Source: Marinifilum sp. D714 (lineage in GTDB: Bacteria > Bacteroidota > Bacteroidia > Bacteroidales > Marinifilaceae). Taken from it: a stretch of 64,000 nt of DNA. The DNA lies in NCBI RefSeq assembly GCF_030851345.1, contig NZ_JALPNU010000013.1:1-64000 (forward strand), written 5' to 3'. The translations under genes were made by a program, and so were the position numbers. Shown here piece after piece: positions 44,421 through 53,310 of the stretch; the first letter of the stretch is position 1; each line of letters opens with the position of its first letter. The notes under the pieces were generated by a model. The model did not search any database. It saw only the letters and a list, made by a program, of their open reading frames with translations, and was not told the origin of the DNA.

Positions 44421-45134
44421 ATGAGTAAAGTAAGTTTATGGTTGCAAGATAACCTTTTAACCCCAAGACCTAATGATTTTTATGCTCGTGTAAAGCCAAT
44501 GGGGAACATAAGAATTGAGGATATTGCCAGGGAGATTATTAAAGGAGGCTCGGAACACAACAAGGCAACCATTATTGATATCCTTTCGCGTTGTAATCAG
44601 GTTATTATTGAAAAGATAGCGCAAGGATATAGTGTGAATACAGGGGTATTTTACAGCCATATAACGGTAAATGGTGTTTTTAACGGTGCTACCGACCGTT
44701 TTAATCCTGACGAGCATCGCTTAATTGCTTCGTTTACCAGTAGTAATGAATTACGTGCCGAACTTAAGAAAACACAGGTAGAAATTGTTGGAACCTTAAC
44801 TAGCGAGCCTGTAGTAGGAAAAGTAATTGATAGCTTAAGTGAAGTAGAAGACAGCAATATTACACCTAATAATGTGATTATTGTGAAAGGCAATCGCCTT
44901 AAAATTTCAGGTGAGGATGTATCGGTGGGTGTATACTTAATTAATCAGACCGATAACACTCGCCATAAGTGTGAGCAAATTATATCGAATGAACCTAAGC
45001 AGCTAATGGTAATGGTTCCTGCTCTTGAAGCAGGGAATTACGAACTGGAAATAGTTACACAGTATTCATCGGGCAGTGCAACTGTAAAACAACCAAGAAG
45101 CACTAAGTTCGAGCATGTTTTAATTGTAGAATAG
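44421..45134 (+). CDS. HU-Ig protein: HU-like DNA-binding domain plus DUF4469-type Ig-like domain
   Basis: The 237 residues have an N-terminal HU-like domain (about 10-120; RPNDFYARVKPMGNIRIEDIAREI, IEKIAQGYSVNTGVF) and a C-terminal Ig-like beta-sandwich (about 140-237; NNVIIVKGNRLKISG and LMVMVPALEAGNYELEIVTQY) of the DUF4469 type. These are common in Bacteroidota and presumed DNA-binding nucleoid proteins. Single gene. A short tandem repeat lies about 70 bases after its stop. Confidence 0.85.
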   Translation: MSKVSLWLQDNLLTPRPNDFYARVKPMGNIRIEDIAREIIKGGSEHNKATIIDILSRCNQVIIEKIAQGYSVNTGVFYSHITVNGVFNGATDRFNPDEHRLIASFTSSNELRAELKKTQVEIVGTLTSEPVVGKVIDSLSEVEDSNITPNNVIIVKGNRLKISGEDVSVGVYLINQTDNTRHKCEQIISNEPKQLMVMVPALEAGNYELEIVTQYSSGSATVKQPRSTKFEHVLIVE

Positions 45135-45203
45135 GTGTGCATCATTCTTTGAGAGGGAACAATCCGGGTAGCTTTAACTGTCCGGATTTTTTCGTGGGAC
45201 CCC

Positions 45204-45295
45204 CTCGTAGATACTTATGAGGGTCTCTCGTAGGTATTAGTGACAATCTTACATAGCTACTTGTGTTGATGTCTCGTAGGTACTAGTGAGAATCT
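45204..45295. repeat. Four-unit 23-bp tandem repeat
   Basis: Units of consensus CTCGTAGGTAYTAGTGAGAATCT begin at 45204, 45227, (45250, degenerate) and 45273. The third unit keeps about 15 of 23 bases. It lies about 70 bases downstream of the second HU-like gene and before the terminator of the convergent endonuclease gene. Non-coding. Confidence 0.65.
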
Positions 45296-45419
45296 ACCAA
45301 GTGAAAGCATGGTGAGATATTGCACTTATTTAATTTCTGATCATTGTGAATGAAGGATCTGTTTTGTTAGCATAAGATCCGTTGCACTGGCCTTGTATAA
45401 CTGTACCAATTGGTTTTAA

Positions 45420-45460
45420 GGCAAAAAAAAGACCATTCCATAAGGGGAACAGTCTTTTTG
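45420..45460 (-). terminator. Terminator of the endonuclease I gene
   Basis: The stem AAAAAGAC ... GTCTTTTT with an interrupted inner helix (TTCC/GGAA) is bordered by an A-run that becomes a T-run on the minus strand. It lies 21 bases past the stop of the minus-strand gene. Confidence 0.65.
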
Positions 45461-45480
45461 CGATTATAAACTCTTAAAAT

Positions 45481-47217
45481 TTATCTTTTCAATAGTTTTT
45501 TAGTGATTCTACTGCCATCATTAGATATGAAAGTAACAAAGTACATTCCCTTTGGCAAGTTTCCAATAGGAATACTCGTATCTGGTGACTTTACCTCCAT
45601 AATGTTTCTTCCAGTTAGGTTTGTAATGCTAATAGAAACCACCTTTTCAATATTCGTAAGCTTTATTTCTCTTGTTGCAGGATTAGGGTAGAAGGAAGGT
45701 ACTCCTTTGGCATATAAATCATCTATTCCAGTAATCACCTCTGTGGTAAAGGTCCAGTAGGTGTCATCAGAAATTCCTTCATAGGCAACGTTGTTTGTAC
45801 TGATAAATGCATTGTTATCAATTAGCACGTAGTACTCTGTAGCTCCTTCCAAATCATTTGGAAGGTCAACAGTTGCTATTTTGCCATTGAAAGTTACATC
45901 AGATGAAGATGTGCTGATACTTTCAAATACACCAGAATCATCGTACACGGTAATATTACCCTCACCAGCTTGAACATCTTTATCAAAAGTTAATTCAAGA
46001 TTAGTATCAATAGCAACTCCATTGCTATTATCAGCTGGTGAAAAATCAACCAATTTAGGTGCTGTGTATGCAGCTGTAAATGTCCAATAGTCTTTATTAG
46101 AAATACCATCGAATGTATTCGAAGAAGCATCTGTAATGGCTCCATTATCGATTAAAACATAGTATTTTACTCCTTCTTCGTAAGTTGCCTTTGAATTAAT
46201 TAGCAATTGGTTTCCTGAATATTGTAGTCTGGCACTAGGTATTGTTAAGGTTTCAAAAACAGTTTCAGTGTTGTATCGTTTAATGGTAACCGAACCAGTT
46301 CCCTCTTTAATTTCTTCGTTGAATTTGATGATAAGGTTTGCTGTTGGTGATACTCCAACTGCACCTTTTGCCGGAGACAACTCAGTTACGATTGGACTAT
46401 CGGTATCTACAACTGTTGTCCATACCTCTTCAACCCATTCAGGGTGATCTATAAATGGATTTCTGTTGCCTTGTATTTCATATACTTTTTCATTTCGAGC
46501 TAGCTCGGCTTCATCCACAGGATCTTGTTCATGCCACTGCTTTAAAACAGATAACTTTCCAAATACAGGAGTTTTATCGGTAATGGTGCTGTAACTTAGA
46601 TCATCTGTCATTTTCAGGTCAGGATGTCCATCTTCACCATCGTAACGAACGGCCATATAAAAAATCATACGGGCAATATCTCCTTTAACCGCATTGCGAG
46701 GTTCCCATGTAAAATCTTCATTGTCAAACTTACAATCGGTTGCTTCGTCGTGTACCGTTCCACCATTATCGAAAAAACGATTGCTACGATCCGAATTTAC
46801 ACTGGCATCACAAGGTCTTAAGGCATGTATATCCGTACCAGGTCCTTCATTGGTTCCAAAATCACCATGCGATTTTGCCCAAATGTGTTCTCTATTCCAG
46901 TAATCTGCTTCATTGTTTTTAGATTTCTCAGCTTTAGGAATAGATCTACCTGTATAGATAAGAATCACATTGTTCTCGTTATCCGGATCTTGATCTGCTT
47001 GATCTAATGCATCCCATACATCAAATTCGCTTGAAGTGTAAGGAAGCTCAGTATGTCCCTTGATGATATTGTGCAATGTGGTTTTTAACTCACTTCCGGT
47101 TTTTCCGGTGGCTGATTGATAATATTCTTCAACACTTACTTGTGCAAACAGAATACTGCTCCACAGAAGTAGTGCATTAAGAATGAAAAGAGTTTTTGTG
47201 CGTAAAAGTTTTGTCAT
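45481..47217 (-). CDS. Secreted endonuclease I with Ig-like domains and T9SS sorting domain
   Basis: This protein of about 578 residues has a signal peptide (about 1-24, ending LFAQ) and an endonuclease I-family domain (about 27-265) with the NREHIWAKSH catalytic motif and the HALRPCDASVNSDRSN region. Two SbsA-type Ig-like domains follow (about 285-385 and 390-490), then a type IX secretion type A sorting domain (about 505-578; FYPNPATREI, NLTGRNIMEV, LPKGMYFVTF). It is probably released by T9SS to degrade extracellular DNA. The Met at 47215-47217 fits the signal peptide better than the upstream Met at 47290-47292. Confidence 0.88.
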   Translation of the reverse strand: MTKLLRTKTLFILNALLLWSSILFAQVSVEEYYQSATGKTGSELKTTLHNIIKGHTELPYTSSEFDVWDALDQADQDPDNENNVILIYTGRSIPKAEKSKNNEADYWNREHIWAKSHGDFGTNEGPGTDIHALRPCDASVNSDRSNRFFDNGGTVHDEATDCKFDNEDFTWEPRNAVKGDIARMIFYMAVRYDGEDGHPDLKMTDDLSYSTITDKTPVFGKLSVLKQWHEQDPVDEAELARNEKVYEIQGNRNPFIDHPEWVEEVWTTVVDTDSPIVTELSPAKGAVGVSPTANLIIKFNEEIKEGTGSVTIKRYNTETVFETLTIPSARLQYSGNQLLINSKATYEEGVKYYVLIDNGAITDASSNTFDGISNKDYWTFTAAYTAPKLVDFSPADNSNGVAIDTNLELTFDKDVQAGEGNITVYDDSGVFESISTSSSDVTFNGKIATVDLPNDLEGATEYYVLIDNNAFISTNNVAYEGISDDTYWTFTTEVITGIDDLYAKGVPSFYPNPATREIKLTNIEKVVSISITNLTGRNIMEVKSPDTSIPIGNLPKGMYFVTFISNDGSRITKKLLKR

Positions 47218-47391
47218 ATAGTATGCCTTATCAAATTTGTAAATTATTGGTTGATAGCATAAAATGGTTGTGGTTGTATATACTACGAACAAATCACAGA
47301 AAAGTGACTACTGTTGCACGGAATATTGAGGCCAAATTATGAAATATCTGCTATATAGCCTTATTTTTCAATAATATTTTGATGAAAAGAC

Positions 47392-47417
47392 ATAAAAAAA
47401 TCCCGCCGAGGCGGGAT
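47392..47417 (-). terminator. Terminator of the POT transporter gene
   Basis: The GC-rich stem ATCCCGC / GCGGGAT is followed on the minus strand by a T-run, about 33 bases past the POT stop. Confidence 0.85.
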
Positions 47418-47450
47418 CAAGAATTGTTAACCATTTTGCGATGGTAATTC

Positions 47451-48890
47451 TTAAGACTTTTTATTTAATAGTAATTTATCGTAGAAATAAAGTGCAACTA
47501 CGGCAAATAAACCAATTGCTAAAATCACATACCAGATGTTACCTGGATTGTAGCTATTCCAAAGAAATTGAGTCAATTCACTTTGGTTCATACCCATTAA
47601 TTCGCCAGCTCTATTAAAATACTCTGTAGCCGAAAAATCCTTAGAGATAGCTGGGATATCCAAACCTCTTTTTTCAACTTCTTTAATCAATAGATTTACC
47701 TTATCTGACATGCTACCATATACATTACCTGAGATTACACCACCAAGAGTACTACCTGCAAATACAGGCAAGAATGAACATCCCATGTATAATCCAACTT
47801 TATCTTTTGGCGCAATTCTACCAATGTATTCCGTAATTTTTGGAGAACTGGCCATTTCACCAATCGAGAAAATAAAGATCGCTGTAATTACAAACAATAC
47901 ATTTTGTGTGTAAAGAGTTAGTGCCATACCAATGGTACAAACTAAAATTCCACCCATCATAGCCTTCAATGGTTTTAGCTTCATAACAATGGATGAAATG
48001 ATAATCTGGAAGATGATGATGAACATGGCATCGAAGTTTACGATAAACTCTGAGTCCATTTGTCCACCTTGACCATAAGTTTCAGTTACTGCTGGCATAA
48101 AACCTTCGAAGAAATGGTAAATCGATGAAGTATCAACCCATTGTGTAATAAATACCGGTAAGGTAAAGAACAATTGATAGTACATGCTCCAGAATGCTGC
48201 GACAAGAAGAAGGAAAATCACAAATTTAATATCACTAATTGCAGTTGCAATATTCTTAAATACATTGCCAATTGCTTCTCCTAATGATTCTTGTTTTACT
48301 TCTCTTTCAGGTTCCTTGTAGAACAGAATCAGGATGAAGTTGATTAAAATTACACCAGCTGAAATATAAAATACTGTAGTGTATCCACTGTCTTTATAGG
48401 CAAGTGTTACCAAGGGTCCAATAAAGGCACCAATGTTAACCATCATGTAAAAGATTCCAAAGCCAATTGATGAGGTTTCTTCATCGGTTGTTTTTGCTAC
48501 CGTAGCTGATATAATAGGCTTAAATAAAGCTGCACCTAATGCCAAATATAGATACATGGCAAAAACTCCGGCAAAAGTATTAAATAGAGGCAAGGCAATA
48601 AAGGCTGTACTATATACAACAAATGAAATCCCTAAAACACGCTTGTAGCCATATTTGTCAGCAATTGCACCGGTAATTACAGGAAGGAAATATAAAATAC
48701 CTGTACCAACTCCCATAATTATTCCTTTTTGTGCTTGCGATAATCCCAGAGCTCCAATATCTGTTGATCCTGTCAGGTAGTTGGCAAATAACATGAAAAA
48801 GCCATACCATGCCCATCGTTCGAAAAGTTCAATGGTGTTGGCTACCCAAAAGGTTCTGGGAAATTTTTTAAATACTTTAGTGATACTCAT
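47451..48890 (-). CDS. POT-family proton-dependent oligopeptide transporter
   Basis: This 479-residue MFS membrane protein imports di/tripeptides with protons. Near the N-terminus lies the ExxER proton-coupling motif (IELFERWAWYG), then GAIADKYGYKRVL in the first cytoplasmic loop and about a dozen hydrophobic segments. The PAP2 phosphatase gene lies 42 bases upstream of it on the same strand. Peptide import fits the peptidases elsewhere in the window. Confidence 0.88.
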   Translation of the reverse strand: MSITKVFKKFPRTFWVANTIELFERWAWYGFFMLFANYLTGSTDIGALGLSQAQKGIIMGVGTGILYFLPVITGAIADKYGYKRVLGISFVVYSTAFIALPLFNTFAGVFAMYLYLALGAALFKPIISATVAKTTDEETSSIGFGIFYMMVNIGAFIGPLVTLAYKDSGYTTVFYISAGVILINFILILFYKEPEREVKQESLGEAIGNVFKNIATAISDIKFVIFLLLVAAFWSMYYQLFFTLPVFITQWVDTSSIYHFFEGFMPAVTETYGQGGQMDSEFIVNFDAMFIIIFQIIISSIVMKLKPLKAMMGGILVCTIGMALTLYTQNVLFVITAIFIFSIGEMASSPKITEYIGRIAPKDKVGLYMGCSFLPVFAGSTLGGVISGNVYGSMSDKVNLLIKEVEKRGLDIPAISKDFSATEYFNRAGELMGMNQSELTQFLWNSYNPGNIWYVILAIGLFAVVALYFYDKLLLNKKS

Positions 48891-48932
48891 AACTAAGAAG
48901 TTTTTGGTTGTGTAGGTTGTTTCGGTTGTTGT

Positions 48933-49676
48933 TTAAAATTTGATTACAATTCCATTTCCACTAAACAATACTCTCTGATTTTTACGTTTGTGAAAATAAA
49001 GGCCTGCAAAATAGCCAATTCCTCCGCCTAAAACAACATCTGAGAACCAGTGTCTGTTTCTGTACATTCTGGATAAGCTCACCGATGCTGGAATTACATA
49101 GATCCATTTGCTGTATTCTTCGGCAAAAGGAGTAAACACAGACCATGCAACAAATGAATGCCCGGACGGAAAAGATTTGTTATTGTTATCGTTTCCCCCA
49201 AAAGCATCAAAATGCATACTGCCATACATCTGATCAGGACGAGAACGACCCGCAATAATTTTAATTCCTTCAGTTAATATTGCTCCGGTAACCAAAGCTT
49301 TCGCAGAGTTTAGTGCTGTATTGGAAAGTCTTTCGTCTTTTATAATTGTACCAATTGCCCATGTAGCCAATATCGAAGGTGCAATGATCTTTTTTTCACC
49401 AAATTCATTAAAGAAATTTGTGTATTTGTCGCCAAAAGAAAATTGATTGTGCCTAATTCTGTCATTGGCCCATTCGTCCATCAAGAAAGCACCACCAAGT
49501 AAACTTCCAAAAATAATTAGGTTCTTGCTACTAAAAACTTCTTTGCCTAAGCCTGGATTTAAGATGTTTCTAGAGTTTTTAAAATAGGGAATAGAATCTT
49601 GTTGAACTGTATTAAAACCTTTTGATTGGATTGATATAATCAAAAGGAATAGAAGTGTTAGTAGCTTATTTTTCAC
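48933..49676 (-). CDS. PAP2-superfamily membrane phosphatase
   Basis: This 247-residue protein has a signal peptide and the three PAP2 motifs: KIIAGRSRP, SFPSGHS and SRMYRNRHWFSDVV (catalytic histidines in the second and third). It may dephosphorylate undecaprenyl pyrophosphate, phosphatidate or lipid A; the substrate is not determined. It lies 42 bases upstream of the POT gene, same strand. Confidence 0.9.
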   Translation of the reverse strand: MKNKLLTLLFLLIISIQSKGFNTVQQDSIPYFKNSRNILNPGLGKEVFSSKNLIIFGSLLGGAFLMDEWANDRIRHNQFSFGDKYTNFFNEFGEKKIIAPSILATWAIGTIIKDERLSNTALNSAKALVTGAILTEGIKIIAGRSRPDQMYGSMHFDAFGGNDNNNKSFPSGHSFVAWSVFTPFAEEYSKWIYVIPASVSLSRMYRNRHWFSDVVLGGGIGYFAGLYFHKRKNQRVLFSGNGIVIKF

Positions 49677-49773
49677 GGGTTAAATTTTTAAACCCAACAA
49701 AAATAGAAGATTTTTTGAATAGGAGAGGTGAGATATGAAAAAAGCCACCCATGATATGAATGACTTTTAGATT

Positions 49774-50697
49774 TTAATTCTCTGCTTTCTGGATGTATTC
49801 TTTTGGACTCATTCCAGTTTTCTTTTTGAATAACTTGCTAAAATAGGGTGCATGTCCGAAGCCCAAATCAAATGCAACCTGACTAATACCACCTAATGAA
49901 TTTAAAAGATCAGTTTTTGCTTTTTCGATTACAAAATGATGAATGTGATCGAGTGCATTTCGGCCAGTCTCTTTGCGTAGCAAATCGCTCAGATAGTTTG
50001 GAGACATTTGAAGTTCTTCCCCGCAATACTTCACACTTGGAATGCCTAATTCCAGTTGCTTGTTTTGCTTGTAGTAATCTTTAAGAAGTTTTTCAAAACG
50101 ACTTACGATATCTTTGTTTAGGTTTGTGCGGGTATAAAACTGTCGATCGTAGTAACGTTTGCTATAATCCAGTAATAATTTCAGATTGGTAATGATTAGT
50201 TCATTGCTGTGTTTATCAATAATATGACAATATTCCTGTTCAATGGTTTGGACAATATTCAGGATAAACTTTTTTTCTTTATCGGATAAATACAATGCTT
50301 CATTGGCATCATAGGAGAAAAACGAGTAATCATCAATTTTGTCTCCCAATTCTGTTTTACGAATCAGATCAGGATGAAAACTTAATGACCAGCCTTTATT
50401 GTGATAACTTTTGTAGCTACCATCACTATAAAACATTTGTCCAGGTTTCAGAAAAATCAAAGATCCTTCCTGAAAATCATACGTGCTACCTCCATACCTA
50501 AGCTTACCTTCTGCACCTTCCTCCAAAACGATTTGATACAATTCCAATACATATCTTTTATCTACTGAATTGCAACACGATTTGCCTGGTTTGGTTAAAT
50601 CAAAATAATCGATGGAAATTAATGGGTGAGAGGGTTTATCGGTTCCCATTAATTCGTTAAGCTGTGTAATTGTTTTGATAAAAACGATATTTCTCAT
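49774..50697 (-). CDS. AraC-family transcriptional regulator
   Basis: The 307 residues have a cupin-like ligand domain (about 1-190) and a C-terminal double HTH (about 205-303; LGGISQVAFDLGFGHAPYFSKLFKKKTGMSPKEYI). It is divergent from the ICL/PEPM-PNPOx fusion gene at 50994, whose upstream region holds a 17-bp inverted repeat, so it probably controls that gene. The ligand is unknown. Confidence 0.9.
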   Translation of the reverse strand: MRNIVFIKTITQLNELMGTDKPSHPLISIDYFDLTKPGKSCCNSVDKRYVLELYQIVLEEGAEGKLRYGGSTYDFQEGSLIFLKPGQMFYSDGSYKSYHNKGWSLSFHPDLIRKTELGDKIDDYSFFSYDANEALYLSDKEKKFILNIVQTIEQEYCHIIDKHSNELIITNLKLLLDYSKRYYDRQFYTRTNLNKDIVSRFEKLLKDYYKQNKQLELGIPSVKYCGEELQMSPNYLSDLLRKETGRNALDHIHHFVIEKAKTDLLNSLGGISQVAFDLGFGHAPYFSKLFKKKTGMSPKEYIQKAEN

Positions 50698-50772
50698 GGT
50701 TTGTTCTTCTTTCCTGATTATACAAATGTATTGAATTCTTCCAACTTAAAATTGATTGATTTTACTGATTTT

Positions 50773-50863
50773 CAGATACAGATTACAGAATTACTAAATG
50801 CTGGTTTTTTGGAGGTTTTAACTCAATATCAGCTAATTCATGCATATCTGTAATCTGTATCTG
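50773..50863. promoter_or_regulatory. 17-bp perfect inverted repeat in the AraC / fusion-gene divergent region
   Basis: CAGATACAGATTACAGA at 50773-50789 is exactly complementary to TCTGTAATCTGTATCTG at 50847-50863, 57 bases apart. A further partial copy (ATCTGTA) follows at about 50874-50880. Each arm contains repeated CAGATA/CAGATT words. It may be an AraC-type looping operator or a stem-loop repeat element. Confidence 0.5.
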
Positions 50864-50993
50864 ACAAACTGTGATCTGTATAAGGTTTAGGGGGTTGGAC
50901 TATCTACTTTTGTCGGGGTAAGTTATTGAAACAAGGTTTGCTAGCTCTTTGTGGAATTTCAAAAATAGTAGTGTAAACAAGAAAGGAGAATAG

Positions 50994-52328
50994 ATGAATT
51001 TTAGAGAATTGCATTATCAAGACAAACCATTGCTATTATGCAATGTGTGGGATGCATCAAGTGCTAAAGTGGCTGAAAAATTGGGATTTCAGGCAATCGG
51101 AACAGCAAGTAGTGCATTTGCAGATATGTTTGGTTATGAAGATGGTAAAACAATGACTTTTGAAGAACAAAAGTTCATGATAGAACGCATCGTTAAATCT
51201 ACCAATCTGCCACTAACAGTAGATTTGGAAGCAGGCTATAGTGAAGATCCCATAGAAATAGCCAATAAGATTAAGGAATTAGCAGGATTAGGAGTCGTAG
51301 GTGTTAATTTGGAAGATAGTACAATCGTAAATGAACCTTTGTTAATTGATGCAGAAGCTCAAGCACAAAAGTTTTCTGCCATTAAGAAAGAACTGGCACA
51401 AGATCAAATTGAAATGTTTATTAATGCTAGGGTAGATACATACATCATGGGCTTTTTTGGCAGGGAACTTCAAAACACTCTTGAGGAAACTTTAAAGCGT
51501 GTAAAACTCTACGAGCAGGCTGGAGTGGATGGCATTTTTGTGCCATTTATTAGTGAGTCAGGTGATATTAAAGCTGTAACAAATGCCACAAGCTTGCCTG
51601 TAAATATGGTTCAAGATCCTAACAGTATTGATTTTGACAGATTAAATGATTTAGGCGTAAAACGTGTAAGTATGGGGAATTCATTATTGACAGCAATGAA
51701 TCAAAACTTAGAATCAACTTTATCAGATTTAGTAAACAAACAAGAGCAAAATAGTATGGAAAGTATAAATGCAAAGAAAGAGCAAATTCATAATGAAATT
51801 GATGATGTAATTAAGAAAAGAATCTACCAAAATGGTGTTAGTGGCATGACTGAAGAATTTCGTGAGAAACTGATTGGAATTCTTTCTTCAACAATGGATA
51901 TGACAATAGCCACAATTCGAGAAGATGGATGGCCACAGGCAAACACTGTTGGTTTTGTTAATATGGGAGAGAATATTTATCTCGAAACTTTTAAAACATC
52001 ATCGAAAGTAAAAAATATAACACGAGATCCTCGTGTATCTATTACAATTGCACCACCATATGAGCTGGTAACTGAAGGGTGCGGTGTTTCGTTTGCTGCT
52101 TATGCAGAAGTTGAAACTGATGTTGAAGTGATAAAGGAATTTCACAGATTGTTGCTGGAGAAGTTTCCTGATATTGTAGAGGCGACATACGGTGATGGAG
52201 ATAAGGTTTATCCGGACCCGAATACCATTCTTTACCGTTTCCGTCCTGTAGTTGCTTCATTACTTGATTTCTCAAAAGGATTCGGACATGCCGATTTCAT
52301 TGTATATGAAGATGATTCTCAAAAATAA
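50994..52328 (+). CDS. Fusion of isocitrate-lyase/PEP-mutase-family domain with a PNPOx-like flavin domain
   Basis: This 444-residue protein has two parts. Residues 1-245 are an ICL/PEPM TIM barrel (LLLCNVWDASSAKVAEKLGF, LTVDLEAGYSEDP, GVNLEDS, NARVDTY, GVDGIFVPF), a family that cleaves or forms C-C and P-C bonds on 2-oxo acids. Residues about 270-440 form a pyridoxamine-5'-phosphate-oxidase-like split barrel (MDMTIATIREDGWPQANTVGFVN; KVKNITRDPRVSITI). An internal Met (NSMESIN) lies at the junction. The frame is continuous, so it is a true fusion. The reaction is unknown; the lyase active-site Cys loop of ICL is not evident, suggesting a non-ICL activity. An AraC gene is divergent. Confidence 0.85.
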   Translation: MNFRELHYQDKPLLLCNVWDASSAKVAEKLGFQAIGTASSAFADMFGYEDGKTMTFEEQKFMIERIVKSTNLPLTVDLEAGYSEDPIEIANKIKELAGLGVVGVNLEDSTIVNEPLLIDAEAQAQKFSAIKKELAQDQIEMFINARVDTYIMGFFGRELQNTLEETLKRVKLYEQAGVDGIFVPFISESGDIKAVTNATSLPVNMVQDPNSIDFDRLNDLGVKRVSMGNSLLTAMNQNLESTLSDLVNKQEQNSMESINAKKEQIHNEIDDVIKKRIYQNGVSGMTEEFREKLIGILSSTMDMTIATIREDGWPQANTVGFVNMGENIYLETFKTSSKVKNITRDPRVSITIAPPYELVTEGCGVSFAAYAEVETDVEVIKEFHRLLLEKFPDIVEATYGDGDKVYPDPNTILYRFRPVVASLLDFSKGFGHADFIVYEDDSQK

Positions 52329-52336
52329 AACAATTA

Positions 52337-52380
52337 TTCCCTATCAATTGAAATTCTTTTGATAGGGAAATTTGTTTGTT
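52337..52380 (+). terminator. Terminator of the fusion gene
   Basis: The perfect 11-bp stem TTCCCTATCAA / TTGATAGGGAA is followed by a T-rich tail, about 10 bases past the stop. Confidence 0.8.
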
Positions 52381-52451
52381 AGACACTTTGCTACTTTCTA
52401 TAGATCTATAGTTTTGTAGAATAATTAAAAACTTATTACTCTTCCTGATAA

Positions 52452-53210
52452 ATGCCGGAATCTAATATTACAGTTCAAGAGAAAATAGCCAGAAGTATTC
52501 TGTCTACTTCAAAAGTTCATACCTATACCTTAAATGCTTATACCGGGTGCGAGCATGCTTGTTCGTATTGTTATGCACGGTTTATGAAAAAGTATACAAA
52601 GCATGATGAGGCATGGGGAAAATTTGTCGATGTAAAAACAAATGCGGCAGAATTATTAAAAAAAGAAGTTCTAAAAAAACAAAAAGGGAAGGTGTGGATG
52701 AGCGGCACTTGCGACCCATATCAGCCACTGGAGAAGGAATATGAAATTACCCGATCCTGCCTGGAAGTTTTAGCTGCAGAAGATTGGCCTGTGATTATAC
52801 AAACACGTTCACCACTTGTTTTAAGAGATCTGGATTTGTTTCAACAATTCACCGATATCGAAATTGGATTGTCAATACCAACTGGTCACGATAGGGTAAG
52901 AGAAATATTTGAACCTTCAGCACCTGCAATTATAGACCGAATTAATGTGCTGAAGGAATTAAAAGTTGCTGGTCTAAGAACTTATGCTATGATTGCTCCA
53001 CTTCTTCCAAGAACCGAAAACCTGGTAACAAGTTTGGCAGGAGTAGTTGATTATATCATTGTAGATAAATTGAACTATCATTATGCTGATCATATTTTTA
53101 AGAAACTAAATAGGGAGCAATATCTTAAGAATGAGTATTCTAGAACGGCTGCTAATCAAATGAAAAAGGAATGCGACCGATTGAATATAAAATGTCAGGT
53201 TGTATTTTAA
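52452..53210 (+). CDS. SPL-like radical SAM protein
   Basis: The 252 residues carry the radical SAM cluster motif CxxxCxxC (TGCEHACSYCYA) and an SPL-family pattern (WMSGTCDPYQPLEKEY, TRSPLVLRD, LSIPTGHDRVREIFEPSAP). The spore photoproduct lyase itself repairs UV-damaged thymine in Bacilli, but this family is widespread in non-spore-formers and its role there is not settled. It lies upstream of the tRNA-Asn region, in the opposite direction. Confidence 0.88.
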   Translation: MPESNITVQEKIARSILSTSKVHTYTLNAYTGCEHACSYCYARFMKKYTKHDEAWGKFVDVKTNAAELLKKEVLKKQKGKVWMSGTCDPYQPLEKEYEITRSCLEVLAAEDWPVIIQTRSPLVLRDLDLFQQFTDIEIGLSIPTGHDRVREIFEPSAPAIIDRINVLKELKVAGLRTYAMIAPLLPRTENLVTSLAGVVDYIIVDKLNYHYADHIFKKLNREQYLKNEYSRTAANQMKKECDRLNIKCQVVF

Positions 53211-53220
53211 GGTGTATAAA

Positions 53221-53279
53221 CGAAAAAAGCCATCCGATTGGATGGCTTCTTCTTGCTCCCCCTCTAGGACTTGAACCTA
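53221..53279. repeat. Left direct repeat: terminator hairpin plus tRNA-Asn 3' sequence
   Basis: This 59-base block (a GCCATCC / GGATGGC hairpin, then the 3' part of a tRNA-Asn gene) is almost identical to 53631-53690 at the other end of the GIY-YIG gene, with a few differences. The two copies lie 410 bases apart. Confidence 0.8.
53222..53247 (-). terminator. Terminator-like hairpin of the tRNA-Asn remnant
   Basis: The stem AGCCATCC / GGATGGCT is followed on the minus strand by a T-run. It duplicates the hairpin at 53632-53658. Confidence 0.7.
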
Positions 53280-53310
53280 TCCCGAAGCCTCGGGACTGAT
53301 TAACAGTCAG
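53256..53310 (-). pseudogene. tRNA-Asn remnant carrying an inserted palindrome
   Basis: The acceptor 3' strand, T arm and anticodon stem-loop segments (GTTAATC context) of tRNA-Asn are present, but the stretch between T arm and anticodon arm is replaced by TCCCGAAGCCTCGGGA, a perfect 6-bp inverted repeat around AGCC. The D arm and the 5' acceptor strand are missing. The gene is dead as a tRNA. Its anticodon-arm bases also encode the last residues and stop of the GIY-YIG protein. Confidence 0.75.

Noticed and set aside
45204-45295. CRISPR array
   Set aside because: The units are head to tail without spacers; it is a simple tandem repeat.
50994-52328. Two separate genes (ICL/PEPM and PNPOx) joined by a frame error
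   Set aside because: The frame is uninterrupted across the junction and no internal stop or shifted start is needed, although an internal Met at the junction is noted.
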